Of a stretch of 64,000 bases of DNA, positions 11,331 to 22,424 are shown piece by piece. A program made the position numbers and the translations under genes. A model generated the notes under the pieces. It saw nothing but the letters and a program-made list of their open reading frames with translations, searched no databases and was not told the origin of the DNA. This DNA comes from Hymenoscyphus infarciens (Eukaryota; Ascomycota; Leotiomycetes; Helotiales; Helotiaceae): assembly GCA_001414345.1 (NCBI GenBank), contig LLCB01000110.1:1-64000 (forward strand), in the 5' to 3' direction. Each line of letters begins with the position of its first letter. Position 1 is the first letter of the stretch.

Positions 11331-13256
11331 TAAAATATTACTTATACTAAGTTTAGCTTATAGAATTACTCTCTAAATACACTCTTTTTCTCTACTCTTT
11401 TTATTCTCTTAATTATAGTAATACTTTAAAAGTCTTATAATATATATAGTAGATCTATTTATTACTATATACTATATACTAATTATCTCTTAACTCTTTA
11501 AAAAGAGTCTTTTAATATTAACTTTAGTACTTGAAATAGCTAATAAATCGTATATATAAAGTATAATATTTAGATATTAAAAGAGATTTGTCTTATACTA
11601 CTTTAGAAGCTACTTCTTATTAGTATTAGATTATTAAGATATTAATCGAAGTTAGTCTATAACTTATCTAAGCTAGCGAGATTTAAAATATAAGCTCTTA
11701 AAAGAAGATTCTACTATATTATAAAAAACCTTTATATACTAGTAGAATAGCTTTATACTAGCTATACTAAGTAGACTAAGTATACTAGATATACTAGCGC
11801 TAAAGTAGCTCGTTATTTAGCTTTAATAGACAAGCGCTAAGACTAACTCGCTAGCTAATATATAACGCTAAAGCTAATCTACTAGCTAACTCTAATACTA
11901 GAGATACTAAGGCTAACTTACTATCTAACTTCTAGAAGTATATAATTATATAACTAGCTTTCTATCTCTTTATATACTATCTAGCTCTATAAAACTATAA
12001 TAGATTAAAAAAGCGAGCGATAAATTAAGCGATTAAGCTAAAGTTTACTTTATAGAATACTAGTTATATAAGTAGAGTATATAGATAGAGATAGATAAGT
12101 AGATAGAGATAGATAAGTAGATAAGAGTAGATAGATAAATAGAGATAGATAAATAAGTCGATAGATATATTTAAAATAGTAGTATAAACTTAAACTACTA
12201 GTATATCTAGTATATCTAGTATAAAGTATACTAGTTATTATCTCTATTATAACTAATATTATAATAGTATACTTAAAGCTTAAGTATACTAAGTATACTA
12301 GATATATTAAGTATATTAATATTATATCTAGTATATAAAAGAATTTTATAATATAGTAGATAGAGTATTCTAGTAGATACTCTATAGCTAGCTTGATTTA
12401 ACTAACTAAGCTATTCTTTTATAGTAGAAATCTCTTAATAACTTTAGTAAGAAGAGCTTTAATATTATTTATAATTATAGAGTAGTATCTAGCCTCTTCT
12501 TTAGTTTAAAAGTTCTATAATCTTATATTATTAATAGTCTCTTTCTCTTTTAATTTAACTTTTCTTAGTAGTTTAATATTCTCTTTAAAATAAACTTTCA
12601 ATTTATAGTAATATATAAGCCTTATTATCTTCTTCTTCTATAATAGATAATTACACTTACTCTTAAAACGTAATCTTAATAGAAGTTAAATAGTATTATA
12701 ATAACTTAGATTTAGTAGATCTAATATATTATTAGTACTAGTAAATATTAACTAAGAGAGTAGTAGTAGAGAAGCTCTTAATCTATTACTATTTAGATTA
12801 TTATAAAAAGGCTTAAAAAGCGATTTCTTAATTAGTAAATCTTTTAATAATAAGAGTTACTCTAGAACTTATATAAGAGTATTTACTTTACTCTTACTCT
12901 TTTATATAGTTAATATAATAGAGAGTAAATTATTAAAAGATACTTTAAGAATAGCTTATATAGCTTAGAATACTTCTTATCTCTAGTAGTTAATAGTTAT
13001 TAGAGAGATTAATCGTTATACTTTTATTAACTTACTAAATATATTATTTAGACTTAGTAAATATTAAGATAAAGTTAGTACTAGTATATTTTCAAGTATT
13101 AATATCTATTAATCTAAGTTTATATATATATATATATATCGTCGATAGTAATAAGATAATAGATAAATTAACTTTTCTACTAATATAATTTAAGTAATAC
13201 TATTAAATACTAATAGTATAATAGCTACTAGGCTTATAATCTATTATAAGTATAAG
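11331..13256. other. AT-rich RIP-degraded block
   Basis: Composition changes sharply near 11325. No gene is visible. The block contains a GATA-type microsatellite at about 12063-12170, palindromic tatactag/ctagtata clusters near 12190-12310 and a (TA)n tract near 13121-13138. Repeated ctagctaa and gctagct motifs suggest decayed tandem sequence. I could not assign a transposon family. Confidence 0.55.
12063..12170 (+). repeat. Degenerate GATA-type microsatellite
   Basis: Repeated agatagagatagataagtag-like units, dominated by gata and gaga steps, run for about 100 bases. They are imperfect and interrupted. Confidence 0.75.
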
Positions 13257-13496
13257 TATAATAGTACGAAATATATACTACTATAGAAGAGATATATAGA
13301 AGTACGTTTAGTAGAATAATATATATAGATACTAAGCTCTAATATAGAAGAAAAGGCTAAACTAGCCTTTTCTAACTCTAGAAGAGTAGGCTGCTATATA
13401 TAAGAGGTTTAGATAATATAAAATAATATAGTTAAAAGCTAAATATATTATAGTTGAATCTTATATATAGCAGATACTCCTAGCTATCTAGGATAG
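13257..13496 (+). repeat. TGTRACRGCA repeat family, diverged copy 0
   Basis: It starts TATAATAGTACGAAAT and follows the family through the conserved hairpin gaaaaggc...gccttttc, then diverges after about 150 bases into sequence more like the copy at 41326. It abuts copy 1 directly. It is heavily transition-mutated. Confidence 0.65.
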
Positions 13497-13783
13497 TATA
13501 ACAGCACGAAATATACACAACTACAGTAGAGGCATATAGGAGTGCGTATAGCAGAATGACGTATATAAATACTAGGCCTGATACGGAAGAAAAGGCTAAA
13601 CTGGCCTTTTCTGACTCTAGGAGTAGGCTGCTATATACAAGAGGTTTCGGACGATATAAAAGAGGTACGAAACCGAACAACGACATACGTCGGCTAATAC
13701 AAAAGCCCGAACCTACGAAGTACGTCCGAAAGCCCGGACGTACGTAACCTTCCTAAATTAGACAATGCCAAATAATAACTACC
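13497..13783 (+). repeat. TGTRACRGCA repeat family, copy 1 (least RIP-mutated, 3' truncated)
   Basis: It starts TATAACAGCACG and stays alignable with copies 2 and 3 up to the word aactacc, where it is cut off by the start of copy 2. It retains many CG steps (acgtccgaaagcccgg, gtttcggacg) that have become TA or CA in the other copies, so it is the best guide to the unmutated sequence. It carries two potential hairpins. The hydrophobic minus-strand frame across it is a by-product of the repeat. Confidence 0.75.
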
Positions 13784-16700
13784 TATAATAGCACGAAATA
13801 CACATAACTACAGTAGAGACATATAGGAGTACGTATAGCAGAATAACGTATGTAAATACTAGGCTTGATATAGAAGAAAAGGCTAAACTAGCCTTTTCTA
13901 ACTCTAGGAGTAGGCTACTATATATAAGAGGTTTCAGACGATATAAAAGGGGTATAAAACCGAATAACAACATACATCGGCTAATATAAAAGCCCGAACC
14001 TACAAAGTATATCTAAAAGCCTAGACGTATATAACCTTCCTAAATTAGATAATACTAAATAACAACTACCGAAAGCTAATATATATAGCATATACCACGT
14101 AATATCGGCTATATAAGATAGTATACCGTTATATCCCTCTCTCTTAAAAAAGACTTATCCCAAGTCTTCTATCTCTTATTATTTAAGACTAAATCGAGAT
14201 AGTATAGGTGTTATAATATTTATCGTATTGTCGTAAGTTAGTTAGAGTCTTAAATTATAGCTAACCTGAGTTTATAGATACTTTATTTATTAAAATTATT
14301 ATAAGTAAGATAAGATATTAAGATATCGATTTTAAGTCTAAATCATAACCGTAGATGCTTATAAAAAGACTTTGTTTCTAATCCTTTAATATTAAAAGTA
14401 AGCATTCACGTCTGTTAAAAGAGTATAGTCTAATCTATCTAACAGGTTAGAGAAAGTTCAAAAGTTTAAAAGTTAAAATCAGAAAAAGTTTAAAAATTTA
14501 AAAAGTTTAAAAGTTTAAAAGTTTAAAGTAAAATCAAATAGTATTTAGTCGAGATTAATAGTAATAACTTAATTAAGAGCTTACTTCTAAGTTTTATCCT
14601 AATAGAGAGTGTATTTTAACTAATTCGTATCTAATTTAAAAGATTTACTAAAAGAGTATAAGTCTAAAAAAGTTTAAAGTAAAGTTAGAAAAAGTTTATA
14701 AGTTAAAGGCGAATTTATAGTTAAGTTAGAGGTTGTTCAGTTAAAAGGTAATATTAAGAGTAATAGTAATAACTTAGTTAAGAGCTTACTTTAAGAGTAT
14801 ACTAATTTATATCTAATTCGAATTTAAAAACGTAAAGTTAGAAACGAAAAGTTAATAATATTATAGATAATAGTAATAACTTAGCTAAGAGGTTACTATC
14901 CTTTTAAGAGTATACTAATTTATATCTAATTCGAAAAGTTTAAATAAAAAAAGAACTTTCTAGACTAGCTAGAAGTATTTAAAAGTAAAAGAAAGTAAGA
15001 AAGACTATAAAGACTATAAGACTCTAATTAGAGTTAGTAGGGTTTTAGCTAGTTAAAGGCGAAGTTATAGCTAAGTTGTCAAAGTTAAAATTATTATTTA
15101 AGTATCTAAAGACAATAAAAGGGATAGTTTTAGCTAGTTAAAAGAGTTATTACCGAATTTAAAAATACTATCTAATATTTAGGATAATAAAAGAAGGAGT
15201 TTTAGATAGTTAAAGGCAAAGTTATTTCTAAAGTTGTTAGAGTTTCGCTATCTAAAGTTTAAGATAATAAAAGGAGTAGTTTTAGCTAGTTAAATAAACT
15301 TAATACCGAAGTTGTTAAGGTTAAAATTATTATCTAAAGTCTAGGATAATAAAGGGATAGTTTTAGCTAGTTAAAGGAGTTATTACTAAAAGTTAAAAAT
15401 ACTATCTAAAGTTTAGAATAATAAAAAGAGGTATAGCTTTAGGTACGACATTTATTAGTACTATTGTAGGAACTATATTACTTAGGCTTGTAGGCTACCT
15501 CGTTCTCTTTAGTGATTTAGGTCTAAATTAGAGTACTTAAAGACTTTATTTATTATCTTTTAATTCTAATTCTACTTCTTTAAAAGTAGTAGAAGATCTG
15601 CTATTAGATTATAGAGAGTTTAAAGCTAAATTAGATAAGAAGAGAGAGGTGTTTTAAACCGAAGTATATAACTTAGCGTTTTAGTATGTCTCTTTATCTA
15701 AAGCTAAAAGATTAGCTACTATTTTAATAAAGTTATAGTTCTATTATCTCTTTTTTAAAGTAGCTAAGTTTTAGAGCTATAGTATAATCTTGTCTTATAT
15801 TTAAAAGAACTATTCTAATTTTAGTATACTTCTAAGTATAGCTATACTTAAAAAGCAACTCTTAAAATTAGTAAAAGTTTCTTTAGTATTATCTTCTTCT
15901 CCTCCTATTTATAAGGCTATAAAAGTATTCTAAGTATTCTCTGTTTTATAACTAGTTAAAAAGTAGGTATCTAAAAGAGTAACCATATCTTCTTAATCTT
16001 TAAAAGCATTCTAAACTAAGTCTAACTCGTATCTAGGCTCTAGGTAGTTCCTAGCTAGTCTAGTTATTATACTCTAAATAAGGGCTTTATATATTAGAGG
16101 TAAACTATAGTAGTTAGCATTTATATAGAGTCTATCTTATACTAATATCTTCTATTATTAGTATATAAGTAAAATGCTATCGTTTAAAAGTTTAATCTTT
16201 TTAGTTATTTTACTTTTTTATTAAAAGGTATTTAAAGAGGCTTCAGTACTATATTAGTTAAGAGAGGAATATTAAAAGGTATTAAAGATAGCTACTTATA
16301 GCTAAAAGAGGTATAAATTCAAGCTTAGAAGTAGAAGAGAGTCAGATTAGAGAGAGTTTAAAGAAGGGTTTAAAAGCAAAGTAAGATATTAACTTTAAAT
16401 TATAAGTTTACTTACTCTCCTTTCTAGCTTAGCTAGCTAATCCTTTATTTCTTGATTTTCTACTTCTAAAGCTTATATAACTAATTACATCTAGTCCGTA
16501 TTTAAGAAGTCTTACTAGTCTCTTTAATTATTATTATTATTTTATTAAGATCTTCTAGATCTTAGTATATAAATACTATTTAGACGGCTTTTAAAGAGGT
16601 ATCTTTTAGTAAGAGAGGTAGCCCTAGAAGGTGTTTATTACTTAACACCTCGTAGTAGAGACTAATTTAACATAAAGTCGATTTAAGAGAGAAGGAGGTA

Positions 16701-17396
16701 AGAGTAGATTCAAAAGCCTTTATAATAACTATAATAAGTTAACTTATTCACTAAACCTATATATAGTAGTCTCTATATAGAAAGAGTTATTAGAAGCCTC
16801 TAAAATACTTAGTATATTCCTACTTTCTTAATATATAATACACGATTTTTACTAGCTATCTATATAGACACTAAACCCTAGTGTCACTAGCCGTCTAAAA
16901 GATCTCTAGAATCCTAGCTATTTAAGGATATTATCGTCTTAGTCCAAATCTAGGCTAAGTTATATTTAAAAATAAAAAGAGCGACAATAAGCTTAAAAGA
17001 GATATTATAAAGGCTATTACTAGCAAAGTCGAGTTTAGCCTTTTTATATAACAGTACGAAATATATATAACTATAGTAGAGGTATATAAGAGTATATATG
17101 GTAAAATAACGTATATAAATACTAGGCCTAATATAGAAGAAAAGGCTAAACTAGCCTTTTCTGACTCTAGGAGTAGGCTACTATATATAAGAGGTTTTAG
17201 ACGATATAAAAGAGATATAAAACTAAACAACGACATACGTTAGCTAATATAAAAGCTCGAATCTACGAAGTACGTCTGAAAGCCTAGACGTACGTAACCT
17301 TTCTAAATTAGATAATGCCAAACAACAACTGCCGAAAGCTAATATATACGGCATATGCCACGTAATATCGGCTATACAGGACGGTATGCCGTCACA
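13784..17396. mobile_element. LTR-type element with 350-bp terminal repeats
   Basis: Two 350-bp direct repeats, 13784-14133 and 17047-17396, bound a 3.6-kb segment. Both start TATAAYAG and end CCGTTATA or CCGTCACA, which fits an original TGTAACAGCA...TGCCGTCACA with the usual TG...CA ends mutated by RIP. A pyrimidine tract (tccctctctctt) follows the left repeat, as expected of a polypurine tract on the minus strand. The flanking 5-mers (ctacc and gatag) do not match, so the target duplication is lost or the ends are recombined. The interior is short for an autonomous element and no RT motif was found, so this may be a deleted or non-autonomous copy. Confidence 0.65.
15040..15440 (+). repeat. 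Imperfect internal repeats (ttttagctagttaaag motif)
   Basis: The phrase ttttagctagttaaa with a following gttat and ctaaagt...ataataaaag recurs about five times at intervals of roughly 75-100 bases. Related agtttaaaag runs occur at 14460-14530. They look like repeats from a repetitive coding or untranslated part of the element and are now RIP-mutated. Confidence 0.6.
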
Positions 17397-17861
17397 GATA
17401 GTCTAGGTAATAGGCTATTATAATAAGATTAAGAGAAGTAGTATTAGTATTTAAAAGTATAGAGTAGAGAACTAGGTATTTATTACTATAAGAAAGGAAC
17501 TATTTACTATATATAAGAGGAAGTATAAATACTCTAAGAGTGAGCTAACTCGAATCGGTTAGTTATTATAAGAGTGAATATCTACTATAATAACAAAGTT
17601 TTATAATAAATAATTAACCTTTTATTCTTCTCTTCGTTGCGCAGACCTAATTGTCTGTCATCATTTTCAAAATATTTCCCTACTTACAAGGGGGGAGGGT
17701 GGCTTACATTTTTGCATTTACGTCCTAGTATGAGGCAAGGGGCCTGCCATTGGCTGACAGTTCCTCCTATTTGGATTTCAGCACCCGCTTCCACAACAAC
17801 ACAACCTTTCAGGATTGTTTGTATCTGGAGTGCTAGCATATGAGTTTTGGAATTGTGAAGG
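17397..17861. other. Boundary of the second gene island
   Basis: AT-rich sequence continues to about 17625, where composition becomes normal. From there to the bZIP start there is likely promoter or 5' flank. A short reading frame in this stretch does not resemble any protein I know. Confidence 0.5.
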
Positions 17862-18857
17862 ATGGTGGGGTCCTCGAAACGTGGGCGTTTTGGCGCAACA
17901 AACGCCGGTAGTCCCGCGACAACCGGAGATGAGAGGAAAAGGCGAAAGAAACTTCAAAATCGGCTGAACCAAAGAGCTTTCAGTATGCATTCAGTCCTAT
18001 TCGTCTAGTATTTTCAATATCGATGAGCTAATTTCTCTTGACAGGGTCTCGACTTCCGGAAAGCGAGAATACGAGAATCAATACTAAGAAGCCTCAATAT
18101 CCCATCGATCGCTGGCAGCTTGACGAGTACGAAGCAAGCAATTCACCTCAGGCTTCTCCGGCTCAAGATTCCCCCGCTCAAGTGTTCCCGGTTCTTAGTA
18201 ACAAGCCTGGCACCATTCAACGTGCCTCTGGAACAACATGGTTCCCCTTACCAGCTGATCACTTACTCCATCATGTCAAATACAATGTCTTCAGAGGACT
18301 TTGCCAGAACAAAATAACACTGGAAACTCTGGCAGTACAATATGACACAGCAAACCATCCGAATGGGCCCTTTTCTGACCACAAAATATTCCCTAGCTAT
18401 TCGGTTATCCTGCCGACAGCACCACATGGGTCCGGTTCCCTTACACCGACAACGTTACAAATGAGTGCCGTTCATCCAACTTGGATCAATTTCATTCCTT
18501 CCCCGAAGATATGACAGAATTTGATTAGATGGGAGTTTTCTTTTGATCATTCTGATTTGGTGGACTTGGTTGGGGATCTGATCAACTTGAAAATCTTTCT
18601 TTCGACAACAACATCTTCAAGGCCAACAGGAAATCGTGACCTGGCAGCGAGGGGGGGGGAACAACGACGAAGTGCCCACGGAGGAAACAGGTCTTATTTT
18701 ATGGGGAGAACCTGGGAAGCAACACTCTCCGGGATTTTTGCGGAAGTGGGCATGGGCAGTGGCAGGTTGTCAACTGATAGACTCATCTAATTGTTGGAGA
18801 GAGGTGAAAGAGGAAAGGCCGCTGCAACTATCGGTGAAAAACTTTTCAAAATGATAA
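17862..18857 (+). pseudogene. Broken bZIP transcription factor with DUF3425 domain
   Basis: Exon 1 (17862-17982) encodes a bZIP basic region, DERKRRKKLQNRLNQRAF. A 62-base intron (GTATGC...TTGACAG) joins in frame to exon 2 (from 18045), which reads as DUF3425: RWQLDE, then FPLPADHLLHHVKYNVFRGL, then VHPTWINFIPSPK. At about 18512-18514 a TGA interrupts the frame where the family has an Arg (PSPK-I-stop-QNLIRWE). The frame then continues (FDHSDLVDLVGDLI) until a frameshift between about 18600 and 18640 moves the ending ETGLILWGEPG...FLRKWAWAVAGCQ into another frame. The leucine zipper also looks short. Because the downstream homology is good, this is a recent pseudogene. The stop is consistent with a CGA-to-TGA transition, possibly RIP leakage from the flanking blocks. 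Confidence 0.85.
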
Positions 18858-18944
18858 TCACTAAATAGCTTGCCCTAATTGTCCAAGAATTTCCATCTAT
18901 ATCTAGGATTGGTCTTCCTGTAAACCAACTTCTCTTCTGAAAAC

Positions 18945-20249
18945 TCAAAACGTTAGGGTAGCACCAGCAACGCCGACAACGGACTTAATGACATTTGCTG
19001 ACCCCAGCAAAGAATAAGTGTACGGCATACTACTTGCAGTCAATGTACCAACGGGAGCAGTGTTAGTTGCCCCGCCAAGGTCAACGTCAAAAGCGTTCAC
19101 ATATCTATTTTCTTGTCAGTCGATTCCAGAAGAGACTCTTGGAGAAAGATATCATACCCAGTAACATCCGAATAAAGTGCAGCAATTGGCTGTGTGACGT
19201 TCGAAAAAACATTACTTTGGACCAGTATTTGGGCACCATCTCTAGTGTCGATTCCGCTGTTCGCATTCTTGAAGTATGAATTATAAACATGGCCAGTTCC
19301 ATATCTAAAACTTGGCATTCGGCTGCCAATGTTTAACCAATAATTGTAGGCTTGAGTAACATGGAGATGTCCGGCGTCTGCTGGGTTGTTGTCGCTATGT
19401 CCGACGAGCGATGCTTTCCAATGATCGTGCAAGTACAAGTTGGAAATTGTGACCCATTCAGATTCATGACTTACATCGACCACTGCAAGAAATTAGCCCA
19501 CTTTCTTCTCGGAATTCTTCACCCAATCACTAATAACTGAATTTCAAAAAAGGAAACAAGGTTACGCACAGCCGTCGTAATAGTCTTTATCGTGGGCCAG
19601 GTCCGAATAAAATTCGCTTAATTTGTCAGTTGCAAAATTCGTCTCGCATTCAGAGAGCTTACCAATGGTCAACCCAAACATTGCTTGAAGCTTGAATCGT
19701 CAAACCGTCTCCTGAACTTGCTAGAACATTGGCGCTGATGATGTTACGAACGATGACATTTCTCTGCTTCCAGATGAACAGCGAGACGCCCTCGAATTCT
19801 ACCTCGAGTTAGTAATACTGGGATATAAAAGGCTATTTACTAAAGCATACTGGCACCTGGAAGACCAATAATTGTTTTATTGGACCCAATACGAACTTGA
19901 GTGGCCCCAGAGATTGTGCCTGAGACGACAATGATTCTCGGCTCCACGTCGTTATTTTTGGAGTTGTCTGCAACGGCTGAAAATTGTGCCAAAGTAGAAA
20001 CTGTAGTGATAGTTCCACCCTTTCCTCCAGTAGTTCTAAACTTGTGATCAGACTATCGTTCTCCACGAACTTAGAAAGGAAAAACTACCCCCCATTTGTG
20101 GAAGCGTATCCCAAAGTGGCTACATCAGTTATTGTTGCTCTCTTCACAATTTTGGCGTGTTCAGTTGCATCCTTCTCTGTTGGTGTTGGGGAGCTGGATG
20201 ACAATTGAGCAAGAAGTGCCACCGCTGAATAAATAATGAGGAGCTTCAT
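18945..20249 (-). CDS. Secreted pectate lyase, polysaccharide lyase family 1
   Basis: It cleaves polygalacturonan by beta-elimination outside the cell. Six exons splice to 337 residues: 20249-20089, 20035-19851, 19798-19663, 19616-19570, 19482-19158 and 19104-18945. All junctions keep frame. The protein starts with a signal peptide (MKLLIIYSAVALLAQLSS) and a short propeptide ending in Lys-Arg, a likely Kex2 site. The core carries VWVDHCEFYSDL, HDKDYYDGLVDVSHE with the calcium-binding acidic residues, HDHWKASLVGHSDN, the catalytic RxPxxR as RMPSFR, and DTRDGAQILVQSNVF. No stops or shifts were found, although both neighbours are pseudogenes. Its place between RIP-degraded blocks is typical of plant-interaction genes in two-compartment genomes; that link is inference. 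Confidence 0.93.
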
Positions 20250-21103
20250 CGTAAAGGCTGGGATTCGAAGTCTAAACTTGGGTGTTCAGCCCATCCTAAA
20301 TAAAATGGGAAACTTGCTGCTTTTTATCATTTTGAATGCGATGAGAGCTACGGAGATAGGAGAAACTAATGCTATAAACTGGAACACAAAGATTGAGTGG
20401 CTCCAAAGGTAAAAGTGCTTCCACGAATGATGCAAAATCTATTGCCCAAATCCAGCTAAGTCTGGTGGTAAACCATGGTTAATAGTCACAAATAAATGCA
20501 ACTTACTGGGATTAGATCAAGCAGGTAATGGATAAATACAAAATGAGATTAGTCGTGGAGAAGATCTTCCGGTTCGCCCCCATGCAATCATCCAAAGTTG
20601 ATACAGCATTCGGTGAGTGGATTCTCCGTAGAGGCCCGTATGTTTAACGATAGGTTCTCAAGGTCCATGAGTTTCAACATCAGTCTCCCTAAAGGGTCGA
20701 ACCGAGGGGGGAAACGGGGGGAGTCTCCATGCCTTCCCCCGCAGTCCTACCCCACATTTCTCTCCCCTGGTACTTGATAAATGCGACATGGATAAATTTC
20801 AGGGGGATACAAGGACGGAAAATCTGTTCTAGATTTTTCTCTCACACCCTGGATAAACTTTCCCTGTTCGCATCCTGTAGTGGGGGCAGCAATTAAGACA
20901 ACGATTGGTGGTAGAACTCTTGTTTATGTGACAGCTTGATGTTCGCCATACCGTGACAGCAACCCCAATTCAGGAACAGAACAAAGTGGCCAAAACAATA
21001 TTTGAGGATCGCGTTATTTTGTAGAAGGTTTAAAAATTGTATTAACACTTGTCAATTAGTAGGTCGATTTTAAACTTCTAGGGCATTTCCAAAACTTCCA
21101 AGC
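20250..21103. other. Intergenic region upstream of the pectate lyase
   Basis: About 850 bases separate the pectate lyase start from the 3' end of the permease relic. No gene is visible. It should hold the pectate lyase promoter. A pyrimidine/purine-rich patch with runs of C and G lies near 20700-20770. No specific regulator site could be named. Confidence 0.6.
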
Positions 21104-22420
21104 CTACAACACGTAACGAAAGATCACCTGTACATTCGTTAGCTCTGACAAAAATTGTTTCTGGAAGAAAAACTTACATTCTCCTTGTCCGTTCGATCCT
21201 CAAATCCTTGCCGCCTACTCTCCTCTCTCAGCTCCTCCAAAGTCTCTTCGCTCAAGCCTTGCAGTCCAGTCTCTCTCTTATTGTTGATCCAGACATACAA
21301 ACACCGCAAAACCAAGTTGAAGAAAGCATTAAGTATAAACCCAACAAGCATTGCTATGATACCTTCTCTGTACCCTGGTTGCTCGCTTGCCTTGAAACAC
21401 TGTGGGCCAACATTTTGCGCAACACAGTACGTGACGAAAACCATTGCACTGGCGGTACTTTTCTTTGTTGTACCAGCGATATTTGTCGCGAGTAACAATA
21501 AGAAAACCATGAATTCGGATGGGTAACCTGCTAACAGCCAAGTCCCAACAAGGCGATCCCACTTTTTCTCCGTTGCCAACTGATTGATGCGAATAATGGA
21601 AGGAACCATTGCCACAGTTACAACATAAAACCCCGATTTTGGAAGTTTATGCATGGTGTACCCACCGAGGAGCATGAACACTGACTGTAGGAAGGACAAA
21701 GGCATGTTCATTAACGAGGTTTGAAGAGCAGTATAGCCGAACCCTTGAACTATTCACCGAGATGTCCAAGTCAGCAAAGTCTTTTCTCAATCTTCCATCA
21801 TATACTAGGCAAGTGCAGGGAGTCGGTGGGTTTGACTCGTTTAACGACTCCCGAAGTGTTCAGACACTAGCGAGGCGATGAGATTCAAGAAAACAACCAG
21901 AAGACAACTTACTAATCATAAGAACCAAACGATAAACCCCCTAATGCGACAGCATTTACGGAAGATATCAAGCCCGGAAGGATAATCTTAGGATCTGTAA
22001 CTGCCTCCCAAGCTTGCGCTTTGACAAAAGTTATAGATTTTGTGCCTGTCTTGTTCTCAATCACTCACTGCAGCGCGTGACGATTCTTTCCTCTTCAGTC
22101 AACCAACGTGTAGTTCCTGGATTGTCTGGCACAAAAATGACGAAGAGAATGCCCCAAATAATGGTGACGGCCGGTGCCGTCTAGGAGAATAAGATAAATG
22201 AGCTTCCATGGGGAGAGGGAATTGTTGATGTGTCCGGTTCTAAAAGTGAGCCGACAATGCCAAACAAACCCATGAACGATATCCAGAGAGTGGAGCGAGA
22301 GTCTTGTTCCTTGCGGGTTCGTCTATACCGCATTGTTCTCCACGGCCATTGTAATCCTTTTGCCTTACTTAGACAGCTCTTCGATGATCGTAGTTGCCTG
22401 GTTGACCTCTATAGCTAGCA
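21104..22420 (-). pseudogene. Truncated, frameshifted MFS permease of the Dal5/allantoate family
   Basis: The 3' half reads well as an anion:cation-symporter-type MFS transporter: SLMNMPLSFLQSVFMLLGGY, WLLAGYPSEFMVFLLLLATN, then NIAGTTKKSTASAMVF and AQNVGPQCFK, and a C-terminus SEETLEELREESRRQGFEDR. A last intron (donor at 21177, acceptor before 21127) gives the family ending TDKEN-VIFRYVL. Upstream, TRKEQDSRSTLWISFMG, SLSPWKLIYLILLDGTG and VTIIWGILFVIFVPDNPGTT lie in three different frames, showing at least two frameshifts. The N-terminal half is missing where the gene meets AT-rich DNA at 22425. The transporter is therefore dead and cut by the compartment boundary. Confidence 0.82.
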
Positions 22421-22424
22421 CTGT

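Noticed and set aside
12063..12170. Regularly spaced repeats considered as a CRISPR-like array
   Set aside because: It is a simple GATA microsatellite without unique spacers, and the genome is eukaryotic.
13480..13973. Hydrophobic minus-strand ORFs of 64-68 codons repeated at 13480, 13779 and 16955
   Set aside because: They lie exactly on copies of a dispersed repeat; their similarity is that of the repeat, and the longer copies differ by transitions regardless of codon position.
15560..16391. A forward frame of about 260 codons inside the LTR element, readable with about 8 percent stops
   Set aside because: It may be a RIP-mutated ORF, but the stop frequency is near the chance level and no gag, protease or RT motif is visible, so it was not listed as a gene.
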